From positions 4,626,959 to 4,690,958 of the forward strand of contig NC_049984.1 of assembly GCF_000003815.2 (NCBI RefSeq): a stretch of 64,000 bases of DNA. Reading direction: 5' to 3'. How positions within the stretch are numbered: the stretch's first letter is position 1; each line of letters opens with the position of its first letter. Below the pieces are notes generated by a model, which made no database searches, was not told the origin of the DNA, and saw nothing but the letters and a program-made list of their open reading frames with translations. Positions 37,501 through 48,762 of this stretch are shown here, piece by piece. Made by a program: the position numbers and the translations under genes. The DNA is from Branchiostoma floridae (lineage: Eukaryota > Chordata > Leptocardii > Amphioxiformes > Branchiostomatidae).

Positions 37501-40500
37501 TATACTCATTGCTCAAACAGCGCATGACCTAACATCCATTGGCATAATACCGGCAGTAATACTTATACCGGCAAATGACATAAACGATAAATTTTCGGTG
37601 ATCCACTAGCGCAGCAACAGTAATTTCCGAGGTATGCACACTTCAGACATCCACGTATTTCACACATTTTCAAAAAGGCTTCGAAAACAGTGCATTCGAA
37701 GACAACAAGGCCAAAAGTTTTCAGTTCATTTTTGGGGCAGGCGAGCTCGTCGTGGGACGAACACACTATCACGTTCATCGCAAGATCTGTAGATAATCAC
37801 ACATGCTCACGGCACAAGATGAGCATGATTCAACAGCAATCTTGAATTTCTTTTGGTGACCAACAACTCGTGTAAAAGTGTGAAGAACCGTTGCATTATC
37901 GCCCGGATCTACGGCTGAATGGGTCAAATTGAACGTACGCCGCCATTTTTCCCGCCATCTTTAATGCTACGCCAGCAGTAAAGTTTTACGTCATAACGGT
38001 TGTGACGGACCAAAATTAAATGAAAATTCTTGATAGTATACGCCCATTTTCTCATGACTTTTTGTATGCTCACGCAGGTTTTTGTTTTGTGCAATTACTA
38101 ACAGGAAGGGAAGGAACAACAGAGGATGTATAAAGGTACATAGCGGCAGTTAATTGTGCCGTGCTTTGTTCTGCCGGTATTATTGCACCCCCTTCCAACC
38201 ACGCGCCCGTTCTCCGTGCAATTCCGCGGTGTGTTCCAATTACGATATTATGTTTTTAGCAGGGCAAGAGAGACAAAAAAAGATACACGGAAGAAGTGGC
38301 AAAGGTAAGCTGTAACAGCAACATGTAACTTGAGAAAATGATGTGTTGATCATTTGCCAAATTAGTATTGCTTGAGAAATTGCAGCAAACCTGCCGGTAT
38401 TATGCCAATGGATGTTAGTCCTAGCTTGCAGTTAACAGCGCAATTTATGGTTGATGATTACAATGATCATCATTCAATCTGAATCAATCAACCCCGGACC
38501 TTATATAAGTCATATCATTAGATGGAGGTAACTTGATTTTATCAATATAATATTCCAGCCTTTTGGGACTTAAATAAAGCAATTAAACTACAGGATGTTG
38601 CTTGGGGATAGTACATGGTTAACTTTGGCCTTTAATATATAAGTCATATCATTAGATGGAGGTTACTTGATTTGATCAAATGAAATGGATATCATATTTC
38701 AGCCCTTTGGGACTAAAAATATAGCATACTTTAGCTACAGGATGTTGCTTGGGGATATGTAGAAATGTAGAAATACTGGAATAAGATGGAAAGATCACCG
38801 GAATACGGTGCATTGCATATTGCAATTCTTTTCTGATACAAGTATAAGGAAACTATATGGCACATTATCTATAGACACGAATCACATAAGGTGTGTTCAG
38901 GGAATGGCCTTTAAAAAAAGCTTAATCCATTCAATATTTCTGCAGGCAAACCTATGACATTTGACATTTCGGATGCTAAATATAGACCGTCAGATATCAA
39001 GCAGTCTTTGAACTGCTGAAAGGCACCAAATCCAGAAATACATTTGACTCAAAAGATGCGTCAAATCATGTGAAGTTGTGAATAGATCTTTGACAAGTCT
39101 TCATATGCAGGGCTAAGAATACCCACATTGTAACCTGCACAGAAAATGTTTCTACACTGCATTCGCAGGTAAAAATATACATGCAGCCGAGTGTGGTATT
39201 TTCAACTTCATTTAAGAAGGAAAATATCTTATGCTTGGTATAATAAATCACAGTATTCTCAAACTCATGCATGAAGGCAGAAATTAATTTCCAAAAAGGT
39301 TTCTCTAATTGCAACTGACAACTAATAACAGTGTTACTGAAGAAGAAACAAATTTTTACTTTAGTCATGTATCTGTTTATGCTACATTCTCTAATTGGCA
39401 TGCAATATAGATGTAGTCTCTACCAAACTCTGGGTCCCAGGAAAAACTGTAGAAATAGAAGAAATAGAGGAGTAAGCCAGCTGGAGAAATACAGCCGTGC
39501 ATGACTGTTCCCTATAGCCAGCTATACTTCTCTGGCCGGCTTACTCCATTTCTACGTTTTTTCAGCAACCCGGAATTTGGTAGAGACTACATCAGTTCTA
39601 TATTGCATGCCAATTAGAGCATGTAGCATAAACGGATACATGACTGAGGGTATCATGAAATTTGTTTCTTCTCCAGTAACACTGTCTATTGCAATTGGAA
39701 AAACCTTTTTGGAAATAAATTCTGGTAGAGACTATTATAGATGTACCGACAGTACCTTTATGATGTTATATATAATATGAAAACAAACCCACACATATCT
39801 TGATATGCTCCAATTAAGTCCAAAACATCTGCTCAGAAATCAACTACGCTGCTTCAAGATGTTGCAGCCTTGTTGTTTTTTTCCTGTGAAGTTTGAAGCT
39901 TTTGTTCCTTCAAACACAGACTGATAAAAAAGGGCTGCGCGCAGCTGCCGACCGTCGGCAGTACATCAAAGGGGATGACTTCAGAGTCATTGAGTTTTAT
40001 TTTTGGAAGTTACGTGAGGTACCACCTGACGAGACTCAATAGTGAAGTTGAGGGGGTTAATCAGAAATTAATTGGACATCCAATCCAAGTGATAAACATA
40101 TCAAAGTCATCATTACTCCATCGATAAGACTGCCACAGTGATAAAAATGTAAATCTTTATAAATCTAAGAGAAATACCAATGCAGCACTTAATCCCCAAG
40201 GTATGCATACTTAAGACATGTTGGTTTTCAAGACATTGTTGAGAAGGTCTTGATACAGGTCTATGAGTCTAACCAGCTTGAATATTTTTTCATCATTGAT
40301 GCAAAGCAGGGCTCTAGCCAGCTCGACCTTTTTTCCGTCAGCCAATTCCCATTGTCGCGAAAACACTATTCCAGGAGTTAGAGAGACTGAACTGAGACCT
40401 TGAAAAACGGGTTTTAATGAGATTATCGTATGCGAAAGGGCGCCGACACACATTGTCAACAATCAGAACAATAGCAAAACAAACAGTGTGTGGCTTTTAC

Positions 40501-43500
40501 AGCCGTGGACGGCGTCCCCAAGCAGCCTGCAGCTTCCACCAAGGAGCTTTTATCAGATTTTTGTCTGTCAAAGTTGACGGATTGGTTTTAAAATTTTTCC
40601 GGCACACGCAGCACATTTCCGTCAATTGACGGAAAAACGGACGCTGGCTAGAGCCCTGATGCAAAGACAACTTTTTCTTCTGGTCAAACAGGCTTCCACT
40701 GGACTACAGGAGCTACTGTAAATGCAGAAATGTTCGCAGTGGTTTTATGTTCACGGTTTTCGCGGTGACCACCACTATGACTGCGAACATTTTTCTATTA
40801 TGGTATGAGACTGCAGTCTATGGTGCTACCGCAAACTTAAAACCACCGTGAAAACTCCATTTTCCCGCTACCGCGAAATTAGATCCCTGCGAACTTAAAG
40901 ACATTTACAGTATGTGCATAGAATCTATCAGAGTCTGTCCTCCACGGTTCCATTAGATTTGATATTTCCAGACAGGCTTTATCACTTTCATCCCCATCAA
41001 AATGGCAGGGATCCTTATAAAAGCCACTAGATGGCCTCCTCTGTGCACTGCAAATCCCAGCTGACATTTAATACCGGAACCTGTATGCCCTTTTCCATAT
41101 CTAAAGGCATAGACAAGCTGCCATATTTTCATTTCCTGTATTTTACACACCAAAAATATCTCGTTTTTCCTCATTCCTAACAACAAGGTGTCAACAATTT
41201 TTAAGCAAACTGTAGTGGCCCCTTCCTAAATCCTGCGTATTTCAGTTTTCTTCCCTCTTGTCAAGACCGATTGTTGCCATGGTAACGGGCCAAACAAGTT
41301 GTGGTGTCATTTTGCATGATTAAGATCCATCGAATCACACTAAGTTTAGGAACCCCCCCATACAGGACCTCGGGTATAAAAAGGGGTATCAAAAGCAACA
41401 CATTACCGAAAAAATCTCTAAAATGTCATGCTCGTATATAAGGATCTCCTCTCTAGCTTCTATGTGGCTCAGTGTCTAAAGAGATATTGTATGCAAATTT
41501 GCACAAGTCATAGATTAGAGAAATACACAACTCTGCCAACATGACTGATGCATGTAATTTTCCTAATATTTATTTATTTGCTTGTTTGTTTGTTTATTTT
41601 GATCTCCAATTAGACTTTACAAATGCAAACATCAGTACATCAACGTGGATGACTTCAAAGCTATTGAGTTTTATTTTTGGGAGCTATGTGAGATACCACC
41701 TAACGTGACTCAATAGTGAAGTTATGCACCTAGACTTTAGAAATATGATTGGTTGATTGTGGGATTAAGTGGGTGGGTGACCGAGCGAGCGAGTATTGCT
41801 CCTGAAACAGCTGTCTGGCCCTGTATATGAGTCAATGTCCTATAGGCTATAAGTAGTGTTAGCTGTATCCGGTACACACATGTAGCAGATGTTTCCTAGG
41901 TCCATCACTAATGCTTCCAAATCTGCCGTGAGCCCCAATGTATTATATAAGTGTAATATAATGAATTATTGCATGACATGCCACATGTGTATTAGCAGAT
42001 ATAACATACAAGCCAATAAGGCCCACAGGCTGAATAAAAGTTCAAAACTTGAACTATGCGGCTCCAGATGTCTTTCTGAGGGATGACTGCAGTGTGCAAG
42101 ATATCAGTAGCTTGAGGGATGAATCTACTCTACTATATAATACATGTACAAGCCAATAAACGATACATAAGTTACATTCTGAAGTGTTTGAACACATTCT
42201 GAAGTGTTTGAACACAACAATGTATGACTCTGAATACTGGTCAAAGTGTGACAGTGTTTTCCTATACCCGAGACTGAGTTGGAAGAAACACAGAACAAGC
42301 TTTGAAACAATTTCTCAGCTTTTGGTGGTGTACTGGGCAACCTTAGGTCATGCTATTGTCGCACAATTGCTGACTTTGGGCAATTTGTAGGACAAAAATG
42401 TACTAGTACATCTCCCGCAAAGTTTAACTGTCTCGGTACACAAAAAGCTGCTTTGCATCCATGTCCTTGGTTTGTTCCGTCACTGCCTGCTTGAAAATCC
42501 TGTGGCATCCAAAGTGTACGACGATCGCATGACTTATGTGAGCGCGCCCTTAGCTAGCTTAGTAAACATGATGTGCATGTATGTAGCCCAGACTGCTGCT
42601 AATGGTCTCATCTTTTAGTCATGAAAACAGATTCTCTTCATCTTCAACAGTTGATATTAGGGGTGGGTACCGGTACAGACAATTCAAGTCCAGATCCGGT
42701 TCAGGTCCAGAGGATCAGGTCCAGCTCTGGACCTGAACCTGGACCTGATTCAGTATGTGCAAACCTGTGATTGGGCGATACTCAAAACAATGGTCCATTT
42801 TGCTACAAAGAAATCTATTTGGTGGAGTTTTCGATTCCCAAAGACATTTTAAAATCCTTGAAGGCTAACTTCCTCTGTATAATTGATTGACTGTAAAACT
42901 TGGTATAAAAGACTATCAACTCTACTTCACTCGTTATTTTCTTCGACCAATAAGCCCTGAAACTGGTTGAATACCGGCTTGTATTATCTCTTCATTTTCT
43001 ATCAGGTCCAACATTCGGTCCACAGAATTTTGAGGGGACTGGTCCAACAAGAAAAAACGGTGGGGACCAGATCGTACTGGTACCCACCCCTAGTTGGCAC
43101 AACCCGCCGTACGAGCAATTTGTCTGTAGGTTGTTTTTAAGGCCACGTCCGCCACGTATTTCTGAAAACGTTCAGACTGTACAGGGCAGGCGAATCTGCA
43201 GCTTAAAAAAGATTTTCAGCAGACAAATCTACAGCCCGATGGCACACAAAGTTTTGCATGCACGTTAAGTTCTACAGCGTGTCTGCATGCTCCAAAATCC
43301 ATTGGATTCCCTACGAGTTCGTACGGAGGCGGTACTTACCACTTACGGATCCCCAAAAGATTGCCCACGTTTTGGCACGTAGACAGCACTTATTTGCATG
43401 TACGGCGGATTGTGCTCTTAGCTAAAGGCAACCTGTATTCAAAACCCATCACAAAAATTGATTGGCCTGAGGCAACCTCCCTGAGAGTACTTGCAGTTGC

Positions 43501-46500
43501 AAGATCAACCTCTGATACTGTTATTCTGGTTTCCATGACAACTCGGCAAGGATAAGTCCCCTGGATTTCCATCCCCCCCTTCAATCATGCAAGATCATAG
43601 GGAAGAATAATGGCATTAGTCTGCATTACAATCTGCCCTTCTGATCTTTTGATCAAAATACATTGAGATACTGTAAATGCATTTAAGTTCGCGGGATTTA
43701 ATTTCGCGGTAGCAGGAAAATGGACTTTTCGCGGTGGTTTTAAGTTTGCGGTAGCTCCATGCACTGTAGTCTCTTACTGCCATGGAAAAATGTACGCAGT
43801 GGTTTTAATTTCGCGGTGAGGCGGCCACCGCGAAAACCGCAAACATCAAACCACCGCCAAAGTTTCTGCATTTACAGTATACATTTGTATTCACTGAAAG
43901 CAAACAGTCTTCTGATCTTTTGACTTCTTTTTAAATATATATATGTAACGTTGAAGATTTTTAAAATCTCAACACAAAGATATGGTAATTTGAAAAGATA
44001 AACATTTCCTACTGGTTCCTTACATACAGATCTAGCAAAACGTAATTTTTAAAGTGAACTCGAGTAATGACGGTATAATAGCAGTGTGTTATGCCGTGTG
44101 CGATTACTGGTGTGACGAATATGTGAGAAATTGCCTCTCAAAAATGGGTAATTCATACTGTATATCATCTGTGTGTGTGGATGAAACTCACACATTTTGA
44201 TCAAAACAACTCCTAGGGCCCATTTCTCTTTGGTCCTCCGAAGTAGAAGATGAAAACAATTCTCCTCTCCTCAAAAACAAGTGTCCTTTGAAAATTTGTC
44301 ATCATAACCTACATATTAGTCTGTATTTATATTATCTGTATTACCGTTCCTACCCTTGGCGAACCCAAAGCTCCAACTATCCCCTCCCTTAACATCACAG
44401 TGGAGGGGGTAGCCAAACAGCTCTCCTGTCTTAACCCCAGCAAGGCCACAGGACCAGACGGATTACCACCTCGCCTCCTGAAGACCGTAGCCGAACAAAT
44501 TGCGCCAATATTACAGGTCATATTCTCCCAGTCAATATCCACGGGAGATGTTCCTGAAGATTGGAGAACAGCTAACATCGCTCCAATCTTCAAAAAGGGG
44601 GACAGAACCTTGCCATCAAACTATAGGCCGGTGTCTCTGACATCGGTCTGTGGTAAAGTGCTCGAACACATCGTGCACAGCCACATGATGAAACATCTAG
44701 ACGCTCATGGCATTCTGTCCCCTGCGCAACACGGCTTCAGGAAGGGTCTGTCCTGCGAGAGCCAGCTGGTGCTTACCCTCCAAGACCTGGCCAAGAACAT
44801 GGACCAGAACAAACAGGTCGATGCCGCGGTGCTTGACTTTAGCAAAGCATTCGATACTGTGCCACACGAACGTCTGCTGAGCAAGCTCGAGCACTATGGT
44901 ATTTCTGGCCTCCTTCAGTCTTGGCTTAGGGCCTTCCTTACGGAGAGAACCCAGAGGGTTGTCTTTGACGGTGGAACATCTAAAGCTGTCAAGGTCACCT
45001 CTGGAGTTCCGCAGGGTACTGTGTTAGGCCCTCTGCTATTCCTGCTCTACATTAATGACCTACCCGATTCCGTAGACTCACATGTTCGACTGTTTGCTGA
45101 CGATTGCTTGATTTATCGAACTATCAGCAAGCCTTCTGACGCACAAGGGCTGCAGTCTGACCTCGATGCGCTAACAGAATGGCAAAATCGTTGGCTCATG
45201 TCGTTCAACCCCTCTAAATGTCACATCCTCCATATCACCCGTAAAAAGCACCCCATCATAACTCAGTACTCCCTCTGTGGAGAAGCCCTTAGGGACCGTA
45301 CGGCGTTTAGTGAGGGGGGAGGGCCGGTCGTCAGAGGGTCGGGTCAAAAATTTTTTGGTAGGCCCTCCCCCCAGGTAAAAATTTTTTTGCTAGGCCCTCC
45401 CCCCAAGTCAAAATATTTTTGCTTGGCCCTCCCCCCTCCTATCAACTTTGAAAAAAAAATTCAAGACGCCAATGAAACACCGCGCTCCCATTTGGAAATG
45501 TGCTTTGCGTCATACTTTTTCATGATTTTCATCGCGAAGCAGATCTCTCACCCCTAGTAAAAAAAAGGAAAACAGAATGGCTCAAAATATCTGCTTATTA
45601 GAGGGATAAATATCTGCTTCATAGAGGCATAAATATTTGCTTTACAGAAGCTATTTCATTGTTTTGATATTAAAACAACACCTAAAAAGCATTTATATCT
45701 GGATTTCTAGCAGATTTGCGCCACGAAGCGGCGCGCGCCCCGCACCCTAAATTTACGTATTGCAAGCTCGCGGGCCTGAGCGGCTTGACGGAAACTATTT
45801 TCAATTTACATATATTTTGGACTTTTCCTTGGTTCTGTGGTGGTAATAACTTACGGTAAATCGAGGAAAAAATGAAAACCAAGACGACAGCACGATTTGA
45901 CTAACCAAAACTGTAGTGGGGAGGGGGGGCGCCGACGCTGATTTTCCCACGGCGGGGTAGATCGGCAGCCTCTCTCTAGCCGCCGGCGGGTGTGAGAACG
46001 CAGACTTGCAGGAGATCTTTTAGAAATGCCACGCTTTTTTGCCACGATTTCCTGCATTGCTTTTTTATGGGAAAATTTGCTGGTCAAATGACATTTCTAT
46101 GAAAAAAATACGACGGTTTCAAGTTTTTGAGAACGACGTTCCGAACACCATGTCTGGCGCGGCAAAGGCACAAAGAATCGCAAGGTAGGTCCGGGGAAAT
46201 TTTGAAATCTTGACCCTCTTAAAAGCTATTTCCTTCAGTTTGAGGGAAATATTTTGCTGACAAACAAAGCAAACTTTAATGGCATTTCAATTTAGAAATA
46301 CAAAATTGAATCCCCCTCCAAACACATTATCACGATGTCGGTCATCAAAGGCGCGAGTCCGGTCACGTCAAAAGGGATCCAGGGAATTTGCAAATATTTA
46401 CCCACGAGCTCTGAAACGCCATTTCTTACATTTTGATGGTAATAACACAGGGGTAAATTTTGCTGGCAGACTAATCTAGAGTTTAATAACTGTAAGTGAA

Positions 46501-48191
46501 AAAGGTTTTCGAGGGCGTCATGCATAAGCCCCGCCCCCTCCCTTTCGCATTTTCACTGTGTCCCGAGCGCCGACCTTGGGCGATCCCTTGCAGAGGTCCA
46601 GAAAAATTTTGAAATCTTGAGCCTCTGAAACGCCGTTTCTTGGATTTTAAGGGACAAATTTTGCTGGCAGACTAAGCTATTTTTTTTTGCTTGGCCCTCC
46701 CCCCAAGTCAAAAATTTTTTGCTAGGCCCTCCCCCTGGCAAAATATTTTTTTGCTTGGCCCTCCCCCCCCTGGCGACCGGCCCTCCCCCCTCGCTAAATG
46801 CCGTACGGTCCCTTACCGGTGTTAAGTCCCACCCCTATCTTGGAGTACAACTGTCCGACGATTTGCGGTGGGACACCCATATCAACCACGCCACTAGCAA
46901 AGCTGGTAAGGTCCTAGGAGTCATTCGGCGCAACTTGACCCATTGTCCATCTAGGGTCAAGGCCACTTGTTACAAAGCGCTGGTACGGCCTCACTTGGAA
47001 TATAGTGCCATCGTCTGGGACCCGTACACCAACAAAGGGATACAGGCGGTGGAGGCCGTCCAGCGCAGGGCAGCCCGAGTGACCCTAAATGACTACCGGC
47101 AGACTAGCAGCGTGACACAAATGCTTTCAGACCTGCAGTGGCGCCCTCTCTCCGAAAGGAGGAGGAACGCCCGCCTCACCTTTTTCTATAAAGTAGTCAA
47201 CAATAATATTAACATAGACGCCAGCAATATTCTGAAGCCTGCCCAAGGGCGCACCCGGGGTAGTCACGACTTCAAATATCAACACATATTTGCACGCACC
47301 GATATCTACAAACATTCTTTTTTCCCACGCACAATTCCCGAGTGGAATGCCCTGCCTGGCACGGTTGTAAGCGCTCCCAACGTTGAGCACTTCCGTGCCA
47401 GGCAGGCGGCCTGCCCGCCCTAACCCGGGAGCCTCAGCTCCCCCCCCTACTTTTGCCCCTCACGGGGTCATTTGGGGGTATCCTATGCAGATGCAGATAT
47501 TTTACTGGAAGCTATACTCATATCAAAACAACTCACAGCTACTTCCCAAGATGAAAGCCAAGGAGGTTATGACCGCATATAACCTAATATAACCTTCTTG
47601 ATTAAAATGTAGCTGTAAATAAATAGCTCTCCAAGAATACTACCGACATATAACATCACATGTAACCTTATATATTAAGATACTATGGCTAATTTAAAGG
47701 GACAATTATTGTCCAATAATTAATTCAATTTGAAAACCAACGAGCGCAAACGCACTGGGCGACTCTGAAGAGAAAGACCTTAGTTTGGATCGTTAAACGT
47801 TGAATAAATATTTTACATTGTAACTCTAAAGCTTTGTAGAATAAGATTACGATACGTTACGTTATATAGGATAACGTTACCATGCATAATCTTTAAATTT
47901 TAATATAGCTAAATATATAAACTATATGATTATAGTTGTCGTGTGCGTTTAGACCAAGGGCGTTATATATTATAAAACGTCTTATATAATGCCCTTGTTC
48001 AATTCAGACCCAAACAACTCACCGGGTCCGCCGAAGATGAAGACGATCTTGTGCTCGTCCTCCCGCACCGGCCTGACCGCGGGCCCCACGCGGATGCTCA
48101 CCTTGGGGCGGCGGAACATCCTGCCGCGGCCCCGCTCGCGCTCGGCCCCGCTGCCGTCCCGCACGTAGCCTCGGCTGGGCGAGCAGCCCAT
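31563..48191 (-). CDS. N-acylated adenylate-kinase-like P-loop protein, uncharacterised
   Basis: Four exons, minus strand: 48191-48023, 33902-33187, 32853-32742 and 31843-31563 (1278 nt, 425 aa). All are GT-AG and in frame; intron 1 is 14.1 kb. The protein starts Met-Gly-Cys, a classical N-myristoylation plus palmitoylation signal, then a Gly/Arg-rich segment. KIVFIFGGPGSRKG (about 48-61) is an adenylate-kinase Walker A in which the usual second Gly before Lys is Arg. Downstream parts echo the nucleoside-monophosphate-kinase fold: YGFILLSAEDLI, FLIDMVPN in place of LIDGFPR, CAFALNLAIPEDRVLKQ, and a C-terminal helix. The LID arginines are not evident. After about residue 295 comes a domain I do not recognise (VTLAGSCIVESRKNS, CDLTDGVHLEDY). 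It could be a weak kinase or a nucleotide sensor at membranes. I cannot name an orthologue. Confidence 0.82.
32299..32680. mobile_element. Harbinger-type MITE in the P-loop gene's intron 3 to 2 interval
   Basis: Ends GGCCACACCAATT and the exact inverse AATTGGTGTGGCC, with pairing extending inward (tgtttctcaga opposite tctgagaaaca). TAA is duplicated at 32296-32298 and 32681-32683. GG-start ends with a TWA duplication fit PIF/Harbinger. A lone related end lies at about 16385. The position is between exon 4 (31843) and exon 3 (32742). Confidence 0.75.
34711..35039 (+). mobile_element. hAT MITE, intact, with 8-bp target duplication
   Basis: It starts CAGGGCTCCAGCCAGC and ends GAGCTGGCTAAAGCCCTG. 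The exact 8-bp repeat CCTTCATT flanks it at 34703-34710 and 35040-35047. CAGGG ends plus an 8-bp duplication are diagnostic of hAT transposition. It is non-coding. It is the same family as 40307-40658 and the truncated copy at 17103-17280. Confidence 0.9.
35129..35143. repeat. Poly-C run
   Basis: Fifteen consecutive C residues. Confidence 0.9.
35198..37318. mobile_element. 2.1-kb CpG-rich inverted-repeat element
   Basis: Perfect 22-bp ends CCTCTGTGAAAATTCAAGCG(TC) in inverted orientation. Hundreds of bases inside each end are crowded with variants of ACGGCGTC, GACGGCCG and CGTCCGAA on both strands, far richer in CpG than the surroundings. The middle (about 35560-36760) is AT-rich and non-coding. 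The 191-codon frame at 36780-37355 is low-complexity Arg/Pro/Ser read-through of this repeat and I reject it as a gene. The flanks share gaaaca, a possible imperfect target duplication. Confidence 0.75.
37529..38418. mobile_element. 890-bp element with perfect 28-bp inverted ends
   Basis: CTAACATCCATTGGCATAAT plus ACCGGCAG at the left and its exact inverse at the right. TACCGGCA-type motifs repeat just inside. No target duplication is visible (cgcatgac and tcctagct). No recognised protein; a short minus frame at 37563-37778 is Cys-rich but unassigned. Confidence 0.75.
38501..38757. repeat. Two-copy tandem duplication
   Basis: 38501-38611 and 38637-38757 share tataagtcatatcattagat at the start, a middle 'ttgggact' block and acaggatgttgcttggggat at the end. 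Confidence 0.8.
39281..39720. repeat. 440-bp imperfect palindrome
   Basis: The left arm from about 39281 (aaattaatttccaaaaaggt) to 39470 pairs with the right arm 39535-39720 (ccaaa/tttgg junctions, ggcatgcaatatagatgtag opposite tatattgcatgcc, ttatgctaca opposite tgtagcataa). The centre (about 39470-39545) is itself a smaller foldback (ggagtaagccagc opposite ccggcttactcc). Confidence 0.8.
39955..40055. repeat. Dispersed repeat shared with 41632-41722
   Basis: Both segments contain tcattgagttttatttttgg (or cta- variant), a 'taccacctgacg/taacg' block and gactcaatagtgaagtt. Unclassified. Confidence 0.65.
40307..40658 (-). mobile_element. hAT MITE, intact second copy
   Basis: Begins CAGGGCTCTAGCCAGC and ends GCTGGCTAGAGCCCTG. 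An exact 8-bp duplication ATGCAAAG lies at 40299-40306 and 40659-40666. It is in the opposite orientation to the copy at 34711. Confidence 0.9.
40714..40912. mobile_element. TA-flanked MITE, CTGTAAATGCA family, copy 1
   Basis: The ends tactgtaaatgcag and ctttaaagacatttacagta are inverse in their outer bases. Inside are alternating 'cgcggtggttttaa' and 'ttaaaaccaccg' blocks. Related copies are at 43669-43879 and 52220-52476. Confidence 0.75.
42658..43092. mobile_element. TIR element, TAGGGGTGGGTACC family
   Basis: Starts TAGGGGTGGGTACCGGTAC and ends GTACTGGTACCCACCCCTA. The interior is rich in self-complementary 'caggtccag/ctggacctg' motifs. The flanking octamers gttgatat and gttggcac agree only in part. 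Probably hAT-like; non-autonomous. Confidence 0.65.
43669..43879. mobile_element. CTGTAAATGCA MITE, copy 2
   Basis: Ends tactgtaaatgcattt and aagtttctgcatttacagta. It is in the opposite orientation to copy 1, judged by the internal asymmetric blocks. Confidence 0.75.
44352..47500 (+). mobile_element. 5'-truncated CR1/Jockey-group LINE, split by an insertion
   Basis: The frame before the insertion (about 44352-45291) and after it (46813-47423) encodes the reverse-transcriptase and thumb/C-terminal part of a non-LTR retrotransposon: NPSKATGPDGLPPRLLK, NYRPVSLTSVCGKVLE, QHGFRKGLSC, VLDFSKAFDTVPH, SGVPQGTVLGPLLF, catalytic FADDCL, then the HLEYSAIVWDPYT and RRAARVTL region. No endonuclease domain is present upstream, so it is 5' truncated, as is usual for LINE copies. 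Apart from the insertion I see no stop or frameshift, which suggests a young copy. The 3' end is probably near atgcagatgcaga at about 47485-47498. Confidence 0.88.
45292..46812. mobile_element. 1521-bp Harbinger-type element inside the LINE
   Basis: Perfect inverted ends GGGACCGTACGGC followed by a near-identical stretch to ccggtcg (about 38 bp in all). The TTA duplication is at 45289-45291 and 46813-46815. The subterminal zones hold repeated 'ttttttgctaggccctcccccc' type units on the left and right. No transposase was recognised, so it is non-autonomous. Removing the element and one TTA restores the LINE reading frame exactly. Confidence 0.85.
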
Positions 48192-48760
48192 GACCGGGCT
48201 AGGCACCGCGGTGGTACGGCGTAGCTCACAGTTTTCCCGCGGCGCTTTCTTCTGAAAAGCTGGGATATGATTCAGGAGGATGGACGGCCTCTGTTACGCC
48301 TCCGCGCGCTCTACGAAAACAACACCGCACTGATGAAAGTGAAAGTGAAGGCATATGGCATGATGGGAGATCTGGACGATTCCTTTCTTTTGCTGGGCTC
48401 AGAGAGCTCTGTGCTGGGCTGGATTGGAGAAGGAATATATGCTTACAGTAGTAACGTTACATGTATTATTAAAAAAAAAATTCAAGCGAAACATACGGCT
48501 TGTAGCATTTCTGTTTGGAATGGATTCCATACTTTCCCGCAAATTTGAAAAAAAAATTCATTACACATGTATTTTTTGTCATATCATCTATTTGGTCCAT
48601 TATCTTATAGATATGATTGATATATCAGATGAATATTTCAAGATAGGTAGAATTTGTAAAAGTAGGATGGATAAAAGTTATTCGGCATTCCCCCTGTAGT
48701 GAGAAAATAGTTTCTTCCGGCACGCACGCGTACTTCGTCCATCCAACATGGCTGCCGAAC
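48192..48760. promoter_or_regulatory. Likely bidirectional promoter, P-loop gene and CNOT10
   Basis: The P-loop gene starts at 48191 on the minus strand. A CpG-rich stretch with an E2F-like TTTCCCGC (48233-48240) lies just upstream of it. On the other side, ACATGGCTGCCG near 48747-48758 is a YY1-like start-site motif that probably marks the 5' non-coding exon of CNOT10. The head-to-head spacing is about 0.5 kb. Confidence 0.45.
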
Positions 48761-48762
48761 GG
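48730..48762 (+). other. Possible CNOT10 5' non-coding exon
   Basis: The sequence around caacATGGCTGCCGAACG|gtgaaag offers a donor, and ttgatcacag|gattcaag just before the coding exon offers an acceptor (exon from 49825). If these are joined, the upstream ATG opens a nine-codon frame that stops before the main ATG. Inference only. Confidence 0.3.

Noticed and set aside
45305-46790. C-run arrays considered as a CRISPR-like repeat array
   Set aside because: Units are irregular, confined to the ends of one inverted-repeat element, and the genome is eukaryotic.
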